Notes: a model not told the origin generated them from the letters alone. Positions 1 through 5,937 are shown, counted from the first letter of the stretch. The stretch is DNA of 5,937 bases from Methylococcaceae bacterium (GCA_028678445.1 JAJRDJ010000053.1:1-5937); one strand, 5' to 3'. Made by a program: numbers and translations.

Positions 1-21
1 CCAAGACCAGTGAATCATTCC

Positions 22-25
22 GGAG
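22..25 (+). promoter_or_regulatory. Ribosome binding site of bioB
   Basis: GGAG lies 8 bases before the ATG at 34, a normal distance. It falls inside the reading frame if the GTG at 10 were used, so it argues for the ATG as the true start. No more than nine bases upstream of the GTG are visible, so that start cannot be excluded. Confidence 0.6.
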
Positions 26-33
26 TCCCCCCG

Positions 34-1047
34 ATGTCAGCGCAAGAATCCGTCCCGAAGAGTGCCGCCGCCCGTCCGCCGTTGTCCGGGGAGGTGCGGC
101 ATGACTGGAGCGTGGAACAGGTTAGGGCGCTGTTCGCTCTGCCGTTCAATGATCTGATGTTCCAGGCGCAGAACGTGCACCGGACGCATTTCGATCCCAA
201 TGAAGTACAGGTCTCGAGCCTCCTGAGCATCAAGACCGGCTCCTGCTCCGAGGATTGCGCCTACTGCCCCCAAAGTGCCCATTATGACACCGGCCTCGGC
301 AAGGAGGGCCTGATGCCGGTGGCGGACGTGCTGGAGGCAGCCCGTCAGGCAAAGGCGCAAGGCGCGGGCCGCTTCTGCATGGGGGCGGCCTGGCGCAGCC
401 CCAATGATCGTGATATCGAGCGCGTCTGCGACATGATCGAAGGCGTCAAGGCGCTGGGCATGGAGACCTGCGTGACACTCGGGATGCTGACCGATGGTCA
501 GACGCACCGGCTCAAGGCGGCGGGGCTTGACTACTACAATCACAATCTGGATACCTCCGAGGCGTATTACTCGGAAATCATCACGACCCGCACCTATCAG
601 GACCGGCTGGACACGCTGGAGCGAGTGCGAGAGGCCGGTCTTAATGTCTGCTGCGGCGGGATTGTCGGCATGGGCGAGGGCGACGAGGATCGTGCGGCTT
701 TGCTGGTGCAACTGGCGAACCTGCCCAAACATCCCGAAAGTGTGCCGATCAATATGCTGGTGCAGGTGGAAGGCACGCCGCTGGCCGGGGCCGCCAAGCT
801 GGACCCTCTGACTTTCGTGCGTACCATCGCCGTGGCGCGCATCCTGATGCCCCTGTCCCGGGTGCGGCTTTCGGCTGGCCGGACGGAGATGAGCGATGAA
901 CTGCAGGCACTGTGTTTTCTGGCGGGCGCCAATTCCATTTTTTACGGCGAAAAACTGCTGACCACCGACAATCCGGTGGCCGATAGCGACAAGCAGCTGT
1001 TCCAGCGACTCGGCCTGCGCATGGCCGGCTTTTACGCCAGCGCCTGA
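34..1047 (+). CDS. bioB: Biotin synthase BioB (radical SAM)
   Basis: Catalyses the last step of biotin synthesis, inserting sulfur into dethiobiotin by S-adenosylmethionine radical chemistry in the cytoplasm. The 337-residue product shows the radical-SAM cluster motif CxxxCxxC at C71, C75 and C78. The auxiliary [2Fe-2S] ligands are C115 (in GRFCMGAAWR), C146 (METCVTLGML), C206 (NVCCGGIVGMGE) and R278 (RLSAGRTEM). All sit at a constant +18 offset from the E. coli ligands C53/57/60, C97, C128, C188 and R260, so the enzyme looks complete and active. The frame is also open to a GTG at 10. I prefer the ATG at 34 because GGAG at 22-25 lies 8 bases before it and the extra eight residues have no family counterpart. 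It is the first gene of the operon, with bioF starting 30 bases after its stop. Promoter and operator lie off the left edge. Identity is very secure. Confidence 0.97.
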   Translation: MSAQESVPKSAAARPPLSGEVRHDWSVEQVRALFALPFNDLMFQAQNVHRTHFDPNEVQVSSLLSIKTGSCSEDCAYCPQSAHYDTGLGKEGLMPVADVLEAARQAKAQGAGRFCMGAAWRSPNDRDIERVCDMIEGVKALGMETCVTLGMLTDGQTHRLKAAGLDYYNHNLDTSEAYYSEIITTRTYQDRLDTLERVREAGLNVCCGGIVGMGEGDEDRAALLVQLANLPKHPESVPINMLVQVEGTPLAGAAKLDPLTFVRTIAVARILMPLSRVRLSAGRTEMSDELQALCFLAGANSIFYGEKLLTTDNPVADSDKQLFQRLGLRMAGFYASA

Positions 1048-1060
1048 ATCCCCCTAACTG

Positions 1061-1081
1061 TCAAGGCCGCCAGCGGCTTGA
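1061..1081 (+). promoter_or_regulatory. Potential hairpin over the bioF start codon
   Basis: In RNA form, TCAAG (1061-1065) pairs with CTTGA (1077-1081), and CCG (1067-1069) with CGG (1074-1076). G1066 is bulged and the loop is CCAG. The closing arm contains the TTG start of bioF (1078-1080). The opening arm contains AAGG (1063-1066), the only Shine-Dalgarno-like bases upstream. The bioB stop ends 13 bases before the hairpin, so a terminating ribosome would come close to it. The pairing is seen in the sequence. A role in coupling bioF translation to bioB is inference, and GC-rich DNA forms short hairpins by chance. Confidence 0.4.
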
Positions 1082-2280
1082 ACCCGCGTGATGCATGGCT
1101 GCGCGAGCGGCTGGCCGAGATCGAGCGGCAGGGGCTGTATCGGCGACGCCGGATACTTGAAACCCCGCAAGGCGCCGAGATCGTGGTCGAGGGCCGGCGG
1201 CTGGTCAATTTCTGCAGCAACGATTATCTGGGCCTCGCCAATCACCCGGATGTGGTGGCCGCGCTGCGCAAGGGCGCGGAAGACTATGGCGCGGGGTCCG
1301 GTGCGGCGCACCTGGTCTGCGGTCATGGCCGCGCCCATCACGCGCTGGAAGAAGAACTGGCGAGGTTCACGGGCCGCGACCGGGCGCTGCTGTTTTCGAC
1401 CGGCTACATGGCGAATCTGGGCGTGATTTCGGCCCTGGCGGGGCGCGGGGACAGCGTGTTCGAGGACCGGCTGAATCATGCTTCCTTGCTCGACGGGGCC
1501 AGGCTTTCCGGTGCTAGGCTCCGGCGTTATGCACATGGCGATCTGGCGGGGCTGGAAGCTGGCTTGGCCGAGGCGGCACCGGGCACTAAGCTGGTTGCAT
1601 GCGATGGCGTCTTTAGCATGGATGGCGATCTGGCGCCGGTAACCGGACTTGCGGCTGTCGCCCTGGACCGTGGCGCCTGGCTGATGATTGACGATGCCCA
1701 TGGCTTTGGTGTGCTGGGCGCGCGGGGCGGCGGGCTGCTCGAAGCGCGTGGACTATCCCAGGATGATGTGCCGATATTGGTCGGTACGCTCGGTAAGGCT
1801 TTGGGCACGTTCGGGGCGTTCGTGGCGGGCAGCCATGAGTTGATTGAATATCTCATTCAAAAGGCCAGAACCTATATCTATACTACGGCATTGCCGCCCG
1901 CCATCGCCGAGGCGACACGGGTTTCCATCACCCTGGCTGGCGTGGAACACTGGCGGCGCGAACGCTTACATACGCTGATTCAGCTATTCAGACGCGGCGC
2001 TCAGAACTTGGGTTTGCCGCTGATGGAGTCGGGGACGCCCATCCAGCCGCTCTTGATCGGCCGCAACGAGGCTGCCCTGCGGGCGAGCAAAGCATTGCTG
2101 GAAGCCGGTTTACTGGTCAGTGCCATTCGGCCGCCGACCGTACCCAACGGCACCGCACGACTCCGGATAACGCTGACGGCGGGCCATACCGAGACGCAGG
2201 TGGAGCGGCTTCTGGAGGCACTCTCCCGCTTGCCGGAGGCTGCCGAGCGCCAGCGGGTTCCATCGGAATCAAGGTCATGA
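1078..2280 (+). CDS. bioF: 8-amino-7-oxononanoate synthase BioF
   Basis: PLP-dependent alpha-oxoamine synthase that condenses pimeloyl-ACP (or pimeloyl-CoA) with L-alanine, releasing CO2, to give KAPA, the first committed ring precursor of biotin. The product has 400 residues, slightly longer than E. coli BioF. The N-terminal block NFCSNDYLGLANHP is typical of the family. H134 (in RLNHASLLDGA) should stack on the PLP ring. D205 and H208 in DDAHGFG bind the cofactor. K240 in GTLGKALGTFGAF forms the Schiff base. IRPPTVPNGTARLRITLTAGH near the C-terminus is the usual BioF signature. The start is a TTG. It is the first possible start after the in-frame bioB stop, and the following residues align with BioF N-termini. 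Only a weak AAGG precedes it, within a possible hairpin. The stop overlaps the bioH start by four bases (ATGA). Confidence 0.96.
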   Translation: MNPRDAWLRERLAEIERQGLYRRRRILETPQGAEIVVEGRRLVNFCSNDYLGLANHPDVVAALRKGAEDYGAGSGAAHLVCGHGRAHHALEEELARFTGRDRALLFSTGYMANLGVISALAGRGDSVFEDRLNHASLLDGARLSGARLRRYAHGDLAGLEAGLAEAAPGTKLVACDGVFSMDGDLAPVTGLAAVALDRGAWLMIDDAHGFGVLGARGGGLLEARGLSQDDVPILVGTLGKALGTFGAFVAGSHELIEYLIQKARTYIYTTALPPAIAEATRVSITLAGVEHWRRERLHTLIQLFRRGAQNLGLPLMESGTPIQPLLIGRNEAALRASKALLEAGLLVSAIRPPTVPNGTARLRITLTAGHTETQVERLLEALSRLPEAAERQRVPSESRS

Positions 2281-3077
2281 GCCATCACCGGACCCCGGGA
2301 ATTTTCTTCGAAAGCTTCGGCGCGGGTCCTGAGCTGGTCATGCTGCATGGCTGGGCCATGCATAGCGGCCTCTGGAGGGATTTTGCCGAGAGCCTGGCGG
2401 ACCGGTGCAGGGTGACCCTGGTCGATTTGCCGGGGCATGGCCGCAGTGGTCCACAGGATGATTACTCACTGGATGCCGTGGTTGCTACGTTATCCGAAGT
2501 GGCCCCCCCTGCCGCGCATTGGCTGGGTTGGTCGCTGGGCGCCTTGCTGGCCATTGGCATGGCCCGGAACTATCCCGGCCGTGTATCAAGCCTGTCGCTG
2601 CTGGCAGGGACGCCGCGCTTTATCGCGGGGGACGATTGGCCAGGCGTCAGCCCTGAACAATTGGGGCAGATGGCGAACAATCTCGAAGCGGATTACCCGG
2701 CAACCCTGAAGCGTTTCATCGGGCTTCAAACTTATGGGCAGGCAGAGGCACGCTCGCTCGCCCGGCATATTCAGGCGCGGCTTGATGAATGTCCTCCTCC
2801 GGAGCACAGTGCCTTGCGTGGTGGCCTCGCCTTGCTGGGTGACACGGATTTGCGCTTGTTCCTGGCGAGCTATGCGCGGCCGGCCCTCGCCATTCTGGGA
2901 GGTCATGACCGGCTGGTGCCGAAGGCTGTAATGCCGCCCCTCCGCGTGCTGAACCCCAGGATGGAAATTCATGAATTGCCGTCCGCGGCGCATCTACCAT
3001 TCCTGACTCATCCGGATGCCACCGCTACGCTTATCCTGGCTTTCCTGGCACGCCAGGAACCTCTGCTGGCCGGGTAG
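2277..3077 (+). CDS. bioH: Pimeloyl-ACP methyl ester carboxylesterase BioH
   Basis: Alpha/beta-hydrolase that removes the methyl group from pimeloyl-ACP methyl ester, ending the extra elongation rounds and giving BioF its substrate. The 266-residue protein has HGWAMHSGLW at 24-33 (oxyanion-hole region, W26) and LPGHGRSG at 51-58. Nucleophile S86 is in LGWSLGALLA, acid D211 in GGHDRLVP and H239 in SAAHLPFLTHP. The triad is shifted by +4 from E. coli BioH S82/D207/H235. The cap region with WPGVSPEQL and RFIGLQTYG also matches BioH, which separates it from general esterases. It starts at the ATG of an ATGA overlap with bioF. AAGG ends only 2 bases before the ATG and GGAA lies 8 bases away, so coupling to bioF is likely. 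Unlike in E. coli, where bioH is unlinked, the gene lies inside the operon. Confidence 0.94.
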   Translation: MSHHRTPGIFFESFGAGPELVMLHGWAMHSGLWRDFAESLADRCRVTLVDLPGHGRSGPQDDYSLDAVVATLSEVAPPAAHWLGWSLGALLAIGMARNYPGRVSSLSLLAGTPRFIAGDDWPGVSPEQLGQMANNLEADYPATLKRFIGLQTYGQAEARSLARHIQARLDECPPPEHSALRGGLALLGDTDLRLFLASYARPALAILGGHDRLVPKAVMPPLRVLNPRMEIHELPSAAHLPFLTHPDATATLILAFLARQEPLLAG

Positions 3078-3087
3078 TCGCTTGGGT

Positions 3088-3888
3088 GTGAAATCCATAC
3101 CGCCGGCCAAACATCTGGTGGCCCGCTCATTCGGCGCGGCGGCGGCAAGTTACGATGCGGTGGCCTCCTTACAGCGCTCGGTGGGCCGGTCGTTGCTGAA
3201 AAGGGGCCCCGGCCAGGCGGGCATCCGGCGGATACTCGATGTGGGCGCCGGGACCGGATTTTGCTCGGTGTTGCTGGCGGAGCATTACCCGATGGCCGAG
3301 GTCCTTGCGCTGGATATCGCCGAGGGTATGCTCCGGCAGGCGCGTTCGCGGTTTTCGGGAAACTGTGTCGGAGGCGATGCGGAGGCCTTGCCATTCGCCA
3401 GTCAGTCGCTTGATCTGGTTGTTTCTAATCTGGCGATCCAGTGGTGCACTTGCTCTTTGAAGGCGTTCGCGGAATTCGGGCGGGTGCTTAGACCCGCTGG
3501 ACATCTGCTATTCGCGACCTTCGGTCCGAAGACCCTTTGGGAATTGCGGCACGCCTGGGCCAGCGTGGATACCCTGACCCATGTCAATGAATTCATCGCC
3601 ACAGAGCGCTTGCACGAGGGGCTCTGCGCGGCCGGTTTTGACGGCATTCATATCGAAGCCAAGGTCCGGTGCTTCGATTATCCCGACGTAATGTCCCTGA
3701 TGCGAGAACTGAAGGGGTTGGGTGCGCGTAATCTCACGTCGGGGCGGCCTCGGCATCTGGTCGGCAAGCGCGCGCTGGCCCATATGATGGCGGCGTACCC
3801 TCGGGGAAAGCCTGGTGTGGACTCATCGATACAGGCCAGTTTCGAAATCATCATGGGTAGTGCCCACCGTGCGGGTGGGGGTCCATGA
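3088..3888 (+). CDS. bioC: Malonyl-ACP O-methyltransferase BioC
   Basis: SAM-dependent methyltransferase that methylates the free carboxyl of malonyl-ACP (or -CoA) so that fatty-acid synthase accepts it as a primer for pimeloyl synthesis. The 266 residues contain the SAM-binding motif ILDVGAGTGF (49-58), the acidic strand end ALDIAEGML (74-82), GGDAEALPF (95-103) and the BioC-typical SNLAIQWC (113-120). LRPAGHLLFATFG and the later MRELKGLGARNL follow, the latter typical of BioC rather than generic class I methyltransferases. The start is uncertain: GTG 3088 places the conserved FG(R/A)AA-xY segment close to its position in E. coli, and TTG 3082 would add two residues. Neither has a strong ribosome binding site, so translation probably relies on ribosomes leaving bioH, whose stop is 10 bases upstream. 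The open frame extends further into bioH, but that part overlaps a conserved gene and is not BioC-like. Confidence 0.93.
   Translation: MKSIPPAKHLVARSFGAAAASYDAVASLQRSVGRSLLKRGPGQAGIRRILDVGAGTGFCSVLLAEHYPMAEVLALDIAEGMLRQARSRFSGNCVGGDAEALPFASQSLDLVVSNLAIQWCTCSLKAFAEFGRVLRPAGHLLFATFGPKTLWELRHAWASVDTLTHVNEFIATERLHEGLCAAGFDGIHIEAKVRCFDYPDVMSLMRELKGLGARNLTSGRPRHLVGKRALAHMMAAYPRGKPGVDSSIQASFEIIMGSAHRAGGGP
3863..3879 (+). promoter_or_regulatory. Potential hairpin masking the bioD ribosome binding site
   Basis: CCCACC (3863-3868) can pair with GGTGGG (3874-3879) around a five-base loop. The right arm is part of the G-rich stretch at 3873-3881, the evident Shine-Dalgarno region of bioD. The stretch lies inside the last codons of bioC, so ribosomes completing bioC would melt it. 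The base pairing is read directly. Its use as a coupling device is inferred. Confidence 0.35.
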
Positions 3889-4586
3889 TGAAGGCGCGAG
3901 GGCTATTCATTACCGGCACCGACACGGGCATCGGCAAGACGCACGTAAGCGTTCGGTTACTGCACGTTTTGCAAGGCTTTGGGCTGCGTGTCGCGGGCAT
4001 GAAGCCGGTCGCTTCCGGGGCCAAATGGCAAACCGGACAGTGGGTGAATGACGATGCCCTGGCGTTGCGGGCTGCGTCCTCGCTACCGTTGGCTTATCAA
4101 CAGGTTAATCCGTATGTCTTCGAGCCACCGGTAGCGCCCCATCTGGCGGCAGAAGAGTCGGGAGAGCGGGTTGATCTGGAGCGGATTCATCAGACCTTTC
4201 TGGCGCTGGCGGATGGGGTGGACTGTGTCATCGTCGAGGGTGTGGGCGGCTGGCGAGTACCCCTGAATGCGGATGAGGATGTGTCGGACCTGGCGCGCGC
4301 TCTGGGTTTGCCGGTGGTGCTCGTCGTGGGGTTGCGGCTGGGGTGCATCAGTCATGCGCGCTTGACACATGAGTCGATCATGGCATCTGGCCTAGTCTTT
4401 GGCGGCTGGATTGCCAATCAAATAGAGGCAGACTTACCCCGCGCGGTCGAGATTATCGCAACCCTGACCTGCGCTCTGGGTCATGAGCCCTTGGCGGAGT
4501 TGGCGTTTCATCTGGAGTCCGACGGACCGGATGCCCTAAAAGACCACTGGAATCGTGGTGAAATCTTGCGCCTCGTGGAGGCTTAA
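3885..4586 (+). CDS. bioD: ATP-dependent dethiobiotin synthetase BioD
   Basis: Forms the ureido ring of dethiobiotin from 7,8-diaminopelargonic acid, CO2 and ATP. The 233-residue protein carries the P-loop GTDTGIGKT (residues 11-19, K18 and T19), K40 in MKPVASG, D57 in NDDALAL and E118 in VEGVGGW. These match E. coli K15, T16, K37, D54 and E115 at a +3 offset. VGLRLGCISHARLT is the BioD-typical later block, and VNPYVFEPPVAPH is also conserved. Two adjacent ATGs exist: 3885 overlaps the bioC stop by four bases, while 3888 is better spaced (6 bases) from the G-run at 3877-3881 and gives an N-terminus closer to E. coli. The difference is one residue. It is the last bio gene. The next gene begins 138 bases downstream, and its substrate must come from a BioA-type enzyme encoded elsewhere. 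Confidence 0.95.
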   Translation: MMKARGLFITGTDTGIGKTHVSVRLLHVLQGFGLRVAGMKPVASGAKWQTGQWVNDDALALRAASSLPLAYQQVNPYVFEPPVAPHLAAEESGERVDLERIHQTFLALADGVDCVIVEGVGGWRVPLNADEDVSDLARALGLPVVLVVGLRLGCISHARLTHESIMASGLVFGGWIANQIEADLPRAVEIIATLTCALGHEPLAELAFHLESDGPDALKDHWNRGEILRLVEA

Positions 4587-4724
4587 GCTACGATTCGCAG
4601 TTCGGGTTGACCCCGGGAAAGAATATAGCCCTAAGTTCCTCAGACGCATCCAAGTCGCACAGCAACATTCCTTGAGCCGCTAGTCTCTTTTTTGAAACAG
4701 GTTTAGTCATTTCGCAAACCAGCG
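4587..4724. other. Intergenic stretch between bioD and the DUF2244 gene
   Basis: This 138-base gap is visibly less GC-rich than the genes around it and separates the biotin operon from the oxidase-linked genes. It should hold the end of the bio transcript and perhaps a promoter for the next gene. I see no good sigma-70 promoter. TTGACC at 4607 has no well-spaced partner, the best being TAAGTT 19 bases on. A 40-codon minus-strand frame (ATG at 4710, stop at 4588) fills most of it but has no clear ribosome binding site and no family I recognise. GGTTT (4700-4704) and AAACC (4716-4720) form a short inverted repeat just before the next start. Confidence 0.5.
4674..4693 (+). terminator. Weak candidate terminator after bioD
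   Basis: GAGCC (4674-4678) can pair with GTCTC (4683-4687) with one C/T mismatch around the loop GCTA. Six T residues follow at 4688-4693. The T-run and position suit a rho-independent terminator of the bio operon, but four base pairs with a mismatch are too few for a confident call. Rho-dependent ending or read-through is equally possible. Confidence 0.2.
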
Positions 4725-5198
4725 ATGGTTGAATCAGAGCACGATGTTTCGACGGGTGATGCGCGTTTTGTCCTAAGCGCCAATAGCTCGATGACACGGC
4801 GGCAGATTACGGTTTTTCTGGGTGTTGCCGGGTGTGTGATGCTCGGCATCGCGATGGGATTCACGGCACTGGGGTTGTGGCTGGTTCTGCCTTTCTCGGG
4901 AGCAGAATGGCTGTTATTGGTGTATGCCTTCAACATTAGCCTTGCCCATGCACAACAACGGGAAGTTGTGACCATAGATGAGGCAAGCGTGCGGCTGGAA
5001 AAGGGCCGCGATCGACCGGAGCAGGTGTATCGATTCCAGCGAGCCTGGCTGGTTGTGGACTGGACGAAGCCTGCATTGAGAGGTCACCCCAGCAGGTTGG
5101 CATTCCGTTCGCATGGAAAACAGGTGGAAGTCGGCGGTTTTCTCGCTGAAGAGGAGCGCGAGAAGCTGGTACGCGAGCTTCGGCAGATTTTGAATTGA
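4725..5198 (+). CDS. DUF2244 family membrane protein
   Basis: Small predicted inner-membrane protein of 157 residues and unknown biochemical role. After a polar N-terminus, the segment RFVLSANSSMTRRQ leads into two adjacent hydrophobic stretches (about 28-50 and 51-75), joined near the LPFSGAEWLLL motif typical of DUF2244. A cytoplasmic-type C-terminal domain follows, with REVVTIDEASVRLEKGR (79-95) and the closing pattern SHGKQVEVGGFLAEEEREKL. Members of this family are often encoded beside cytochrome c oxidase genes in proteobacteria, and here coxB follows 50 bases later. A link to oxidase assembly or function is therefore plausible but is only guilt by association. The ATG at 4725 is the start that includes the whole domain. 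It lacks a recognisable ribosome binding site. A later ATG at 4791 would cut off the conserved RFVLSANSS segment. Confidence 0.82.
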   Translation: MVESEHDVSTGDARFVLSANSSMTRRQITVFLGVAGCVMLGIAMGFTALGLWLVLPFSGAEWLLLVYAFNISLAHAQQREVVTIDEASVRLEKGRDRPEQVYRFQRAWLVVDWTKPALRGHPSRLAFRSHGKQVEVGGFLAEEEREKLVRELRQILN

Positions 5199-5239
5199 AC
5201 AATAATTTGATTAGGTCCTTGCCTTAACGTTTGTAGAGA

Positions 5240-5244
5240 GAGGG
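5240..5244 (+). promoter_or_regulatory. Ribosome binding site of coxB
   Basis: GAGGG, at the end of an AGAGAG run starting at 5235, lies 4 bases before the GTG at 5249. It is the strongest ribosome binding site in the right part of the window and fixes the coxB start. The rest of the 50-base gap (5199-5248) is AT-rich. TTGATT at 5207 has no good -10 partner, so I make no promoter call there. Confidence 0.6.
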
Positions 5245-5248
5245 TTCC

Positions 5249-5937
5249 GTGAAAAAATTAAGATCTTTGCTGGCGATGACAGGATTATTGGGCGTCGGTG
5301 AAGCCTTGGCCGATTACAAGCTCAACCTGACCGAGGGTGTTACCGAGCTGAGTCGGGATATTCATGATCTGCACATGCTGATCTTCTGGATCTGCGTGGT
5401 CATCGGCGTGCTCGTTTATAGCCTGCTCGTTTATTCCCTGATCCACCACCGCAAATCGAAGGGCGTTGTTCCGGCGACGTTTCACGAAAACACGAAACTG
5501 GAAATTCTCTGGACCGTGATTCCCTTCCTTATTCTGCTGGGCATGGCGATTCCCGCCACCAAGGTCATGATCAAGGCTTATGATACGGCCGGCGCGGACA
5601 TGACGATCAAGGTCACGGGGTATCAGTGGAAATGGAAGTACGATTACCTGGATGAGGGGATTGGGTTCTTCAGTACCCTGGACGCCAGGAGCAATCAGGC
5701 ACGGCAGTTGAATTCGGATATCGACCCGGCGACAGTAGACAACTATCTCCTGAACGTGGATCACCCGCTGGTCATTCCCGTCGGCAAGAAAATTCGCTTC
5801 CTGTTCACCGGGGCGGACGTGATTCACTCCTGGTGGGTGCCCGATCTTGGGTGGAAGAAAGATACGATTCCGGGTTTCATAACCGATGCATGGGCCAAGG
5901 TTGAAAAACCCGGCACCTACCGCGGGCAATGCACCGA
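5249..5937 (+). CDS. coxB: Cytochrome c oxidase subunit II CoxB (3' end cut off)
   Basis: Subunit II of an aa3-type terminal oxidase, which takes electrons from cytochrome c at its CuA centre on the outer face of the membrane. The frame is open to the window edge, giving 229 complete codons. The N-terminus (MKKLRSLLAM...) is a signal peptide with likely cleavage after ALA at residue 21. Two membrane helices follow (about 43-65 and 86-108), the second in the typical ENTKLEILWTVIPFLIL context. The aromatic electron-entry region is GYQWKWKYDY (124-133). CuA ligand H193 is in ADVIHSWWVPDLG, and the first CuA cysteine is C228 in GQCT. Their spacing of 35 matches bovine H161 and C196. The remaining ligands lie beyond the edge. 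The GTG start is supported by its ribosome binding site and the signal peptide. The rest of the cox operon is expected downstream. Whether a cytochrome c domain is fused at the C-terminus cannot be seen. Confidence 0.95.
   Translation, partial: MKKLRSLLAMTGLLGVGEALADYKLNLTEGVTELSRDIHDLHMLIFWICVVIGVLVYSLLVYSLIHHRKSKGVVPATFHENTKLEILWTVIPFLILLGMAIPATKVMIKAYDTAGADMTIKVTGYQWKWKYDYLDEGIGFFSTLDARSNQARQLNSDIDPATVDNYLLNVDHPLVIPVGKKIRFLFTGADVIHSWWVPDLGWKKDTIPGFITDAWAKVEKPGTYRGQCT

Noticed and set aside
1..33. Promoter or operator of the bio operon at the left edge
   Set aside because: Only 33 bases are available. They contain the ribosome binding site but no recognisable promoter or regulator site.
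37..732. Long minus-strand open frame (231 codons) opposite bioB
   Set aside because: It lies wholly within conserved bioB, and its composition (rich in R, H, A, G) is typical of an antisense shadow.
1054..1701. Minus-strand open frame (215 codons) opposite bioF
   Set aside because: Shadow of bioF, with no plausible start context or domain.
3016..3087. Upstream extension of the bioC frame into bioH
   Set aside because: It would overlap the conserved end of bioH by about 60 bases, and its residues do not resemble BioC N-termini. GTG 3088 fits the family length.
4362..4398. TTGACA inside bioD as a -35 element for the downstream genes
   Set aside because: There is no -10-like sequence at 16-18 bases. 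The nearest candidate (TAGTCT at 4393) is 25 bases away.
4607..4637. TTGACC with TAAGTT or TATAGC as a promoter for the DUF2244 gene
   Set aside because: The spacings are 19 and 11 bases, and both -10 candidates are poor.
4700..4720. GGTTT-N11-AAACC inverted repeat as a BirA-like biotin operator
   Set aside because: The BirA operator has the half-sites in the opposite order (AACC first, GGTT second), with longer arms and a longer spacer. The site also precedes an oxidase-linked gene, not a bio gene.
5285..5929. Long minus-strand open frame (214 codons) opposite coxB
   Set aside because: It is antisense to a strongly conserved gene with signal peptide, helices and CuA ligands. The translation has no recognisable domain, and such frames are common opposite GC-rich genes.

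Overview
The window holds the end-to-end biotin synthesis operon of a proteobacterium, followed by the start of a cytochrome c oxidase locus, all on the + strand. GC content is high (roughly 60%). The protein sequences resemble gammaproteobacterial (Pseudomonas-, Methylococcus- or Chromatiales-like) homologues. The order bioB-bioF-bioH-bioC-bioD, with bioH inside the operon, is also familiar from that class. I cannot name the genus.

Bases 34-4586 carry five tightly packed genes. BioC (methyltransferase) and BioH (methyl-ester esterase) make pimeloyl-ACP by disguising and then unmasking a malonyl starter on the fatty-acid synthesis machinery. BioF condenses pimeloyl-ACP with alanine to give KAPA. 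BioD closes the ureido ring to give dethiobiotin, and BioB inserts the sulfur. The KAPA-to-DAPA step (bioA, or a substitute) is not in the window. All five proteins are full length and keep their catalytic residues. The genes overlap or are separated by at most 30 bases, so one transcript with translational coupling is expected. Only 33 bases precede bioB, so its promoter and operator lie outside.

The least ordinary feature of the operon is at its joints. Potential RNA hairpins sit at the gene boundaries. Two of them cover a start site: the bioF TTG start plus its weak ribosome binding site, and the bioD ribosome binding site.

Bases 4587-4724 are a less GC-rich intergenic stretch with no convincing gene. 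It contains a weak hairpin plus T-run (possible terminator) and a 40-codon minus-strand ORF of doubtful reality. Bases 4725-5198 encode a DUF2244 membrane protein. From 5249 to the window edge runs the N-terminal part of coxB (cytochrome c oxidase subunit II), cut off inside the CuA site. I found no RNA genes, mobile elements, CRISPR arrays or clear long repeats, and no sign of an undescribed system. The window is mostly conserved housekeeping sequence.
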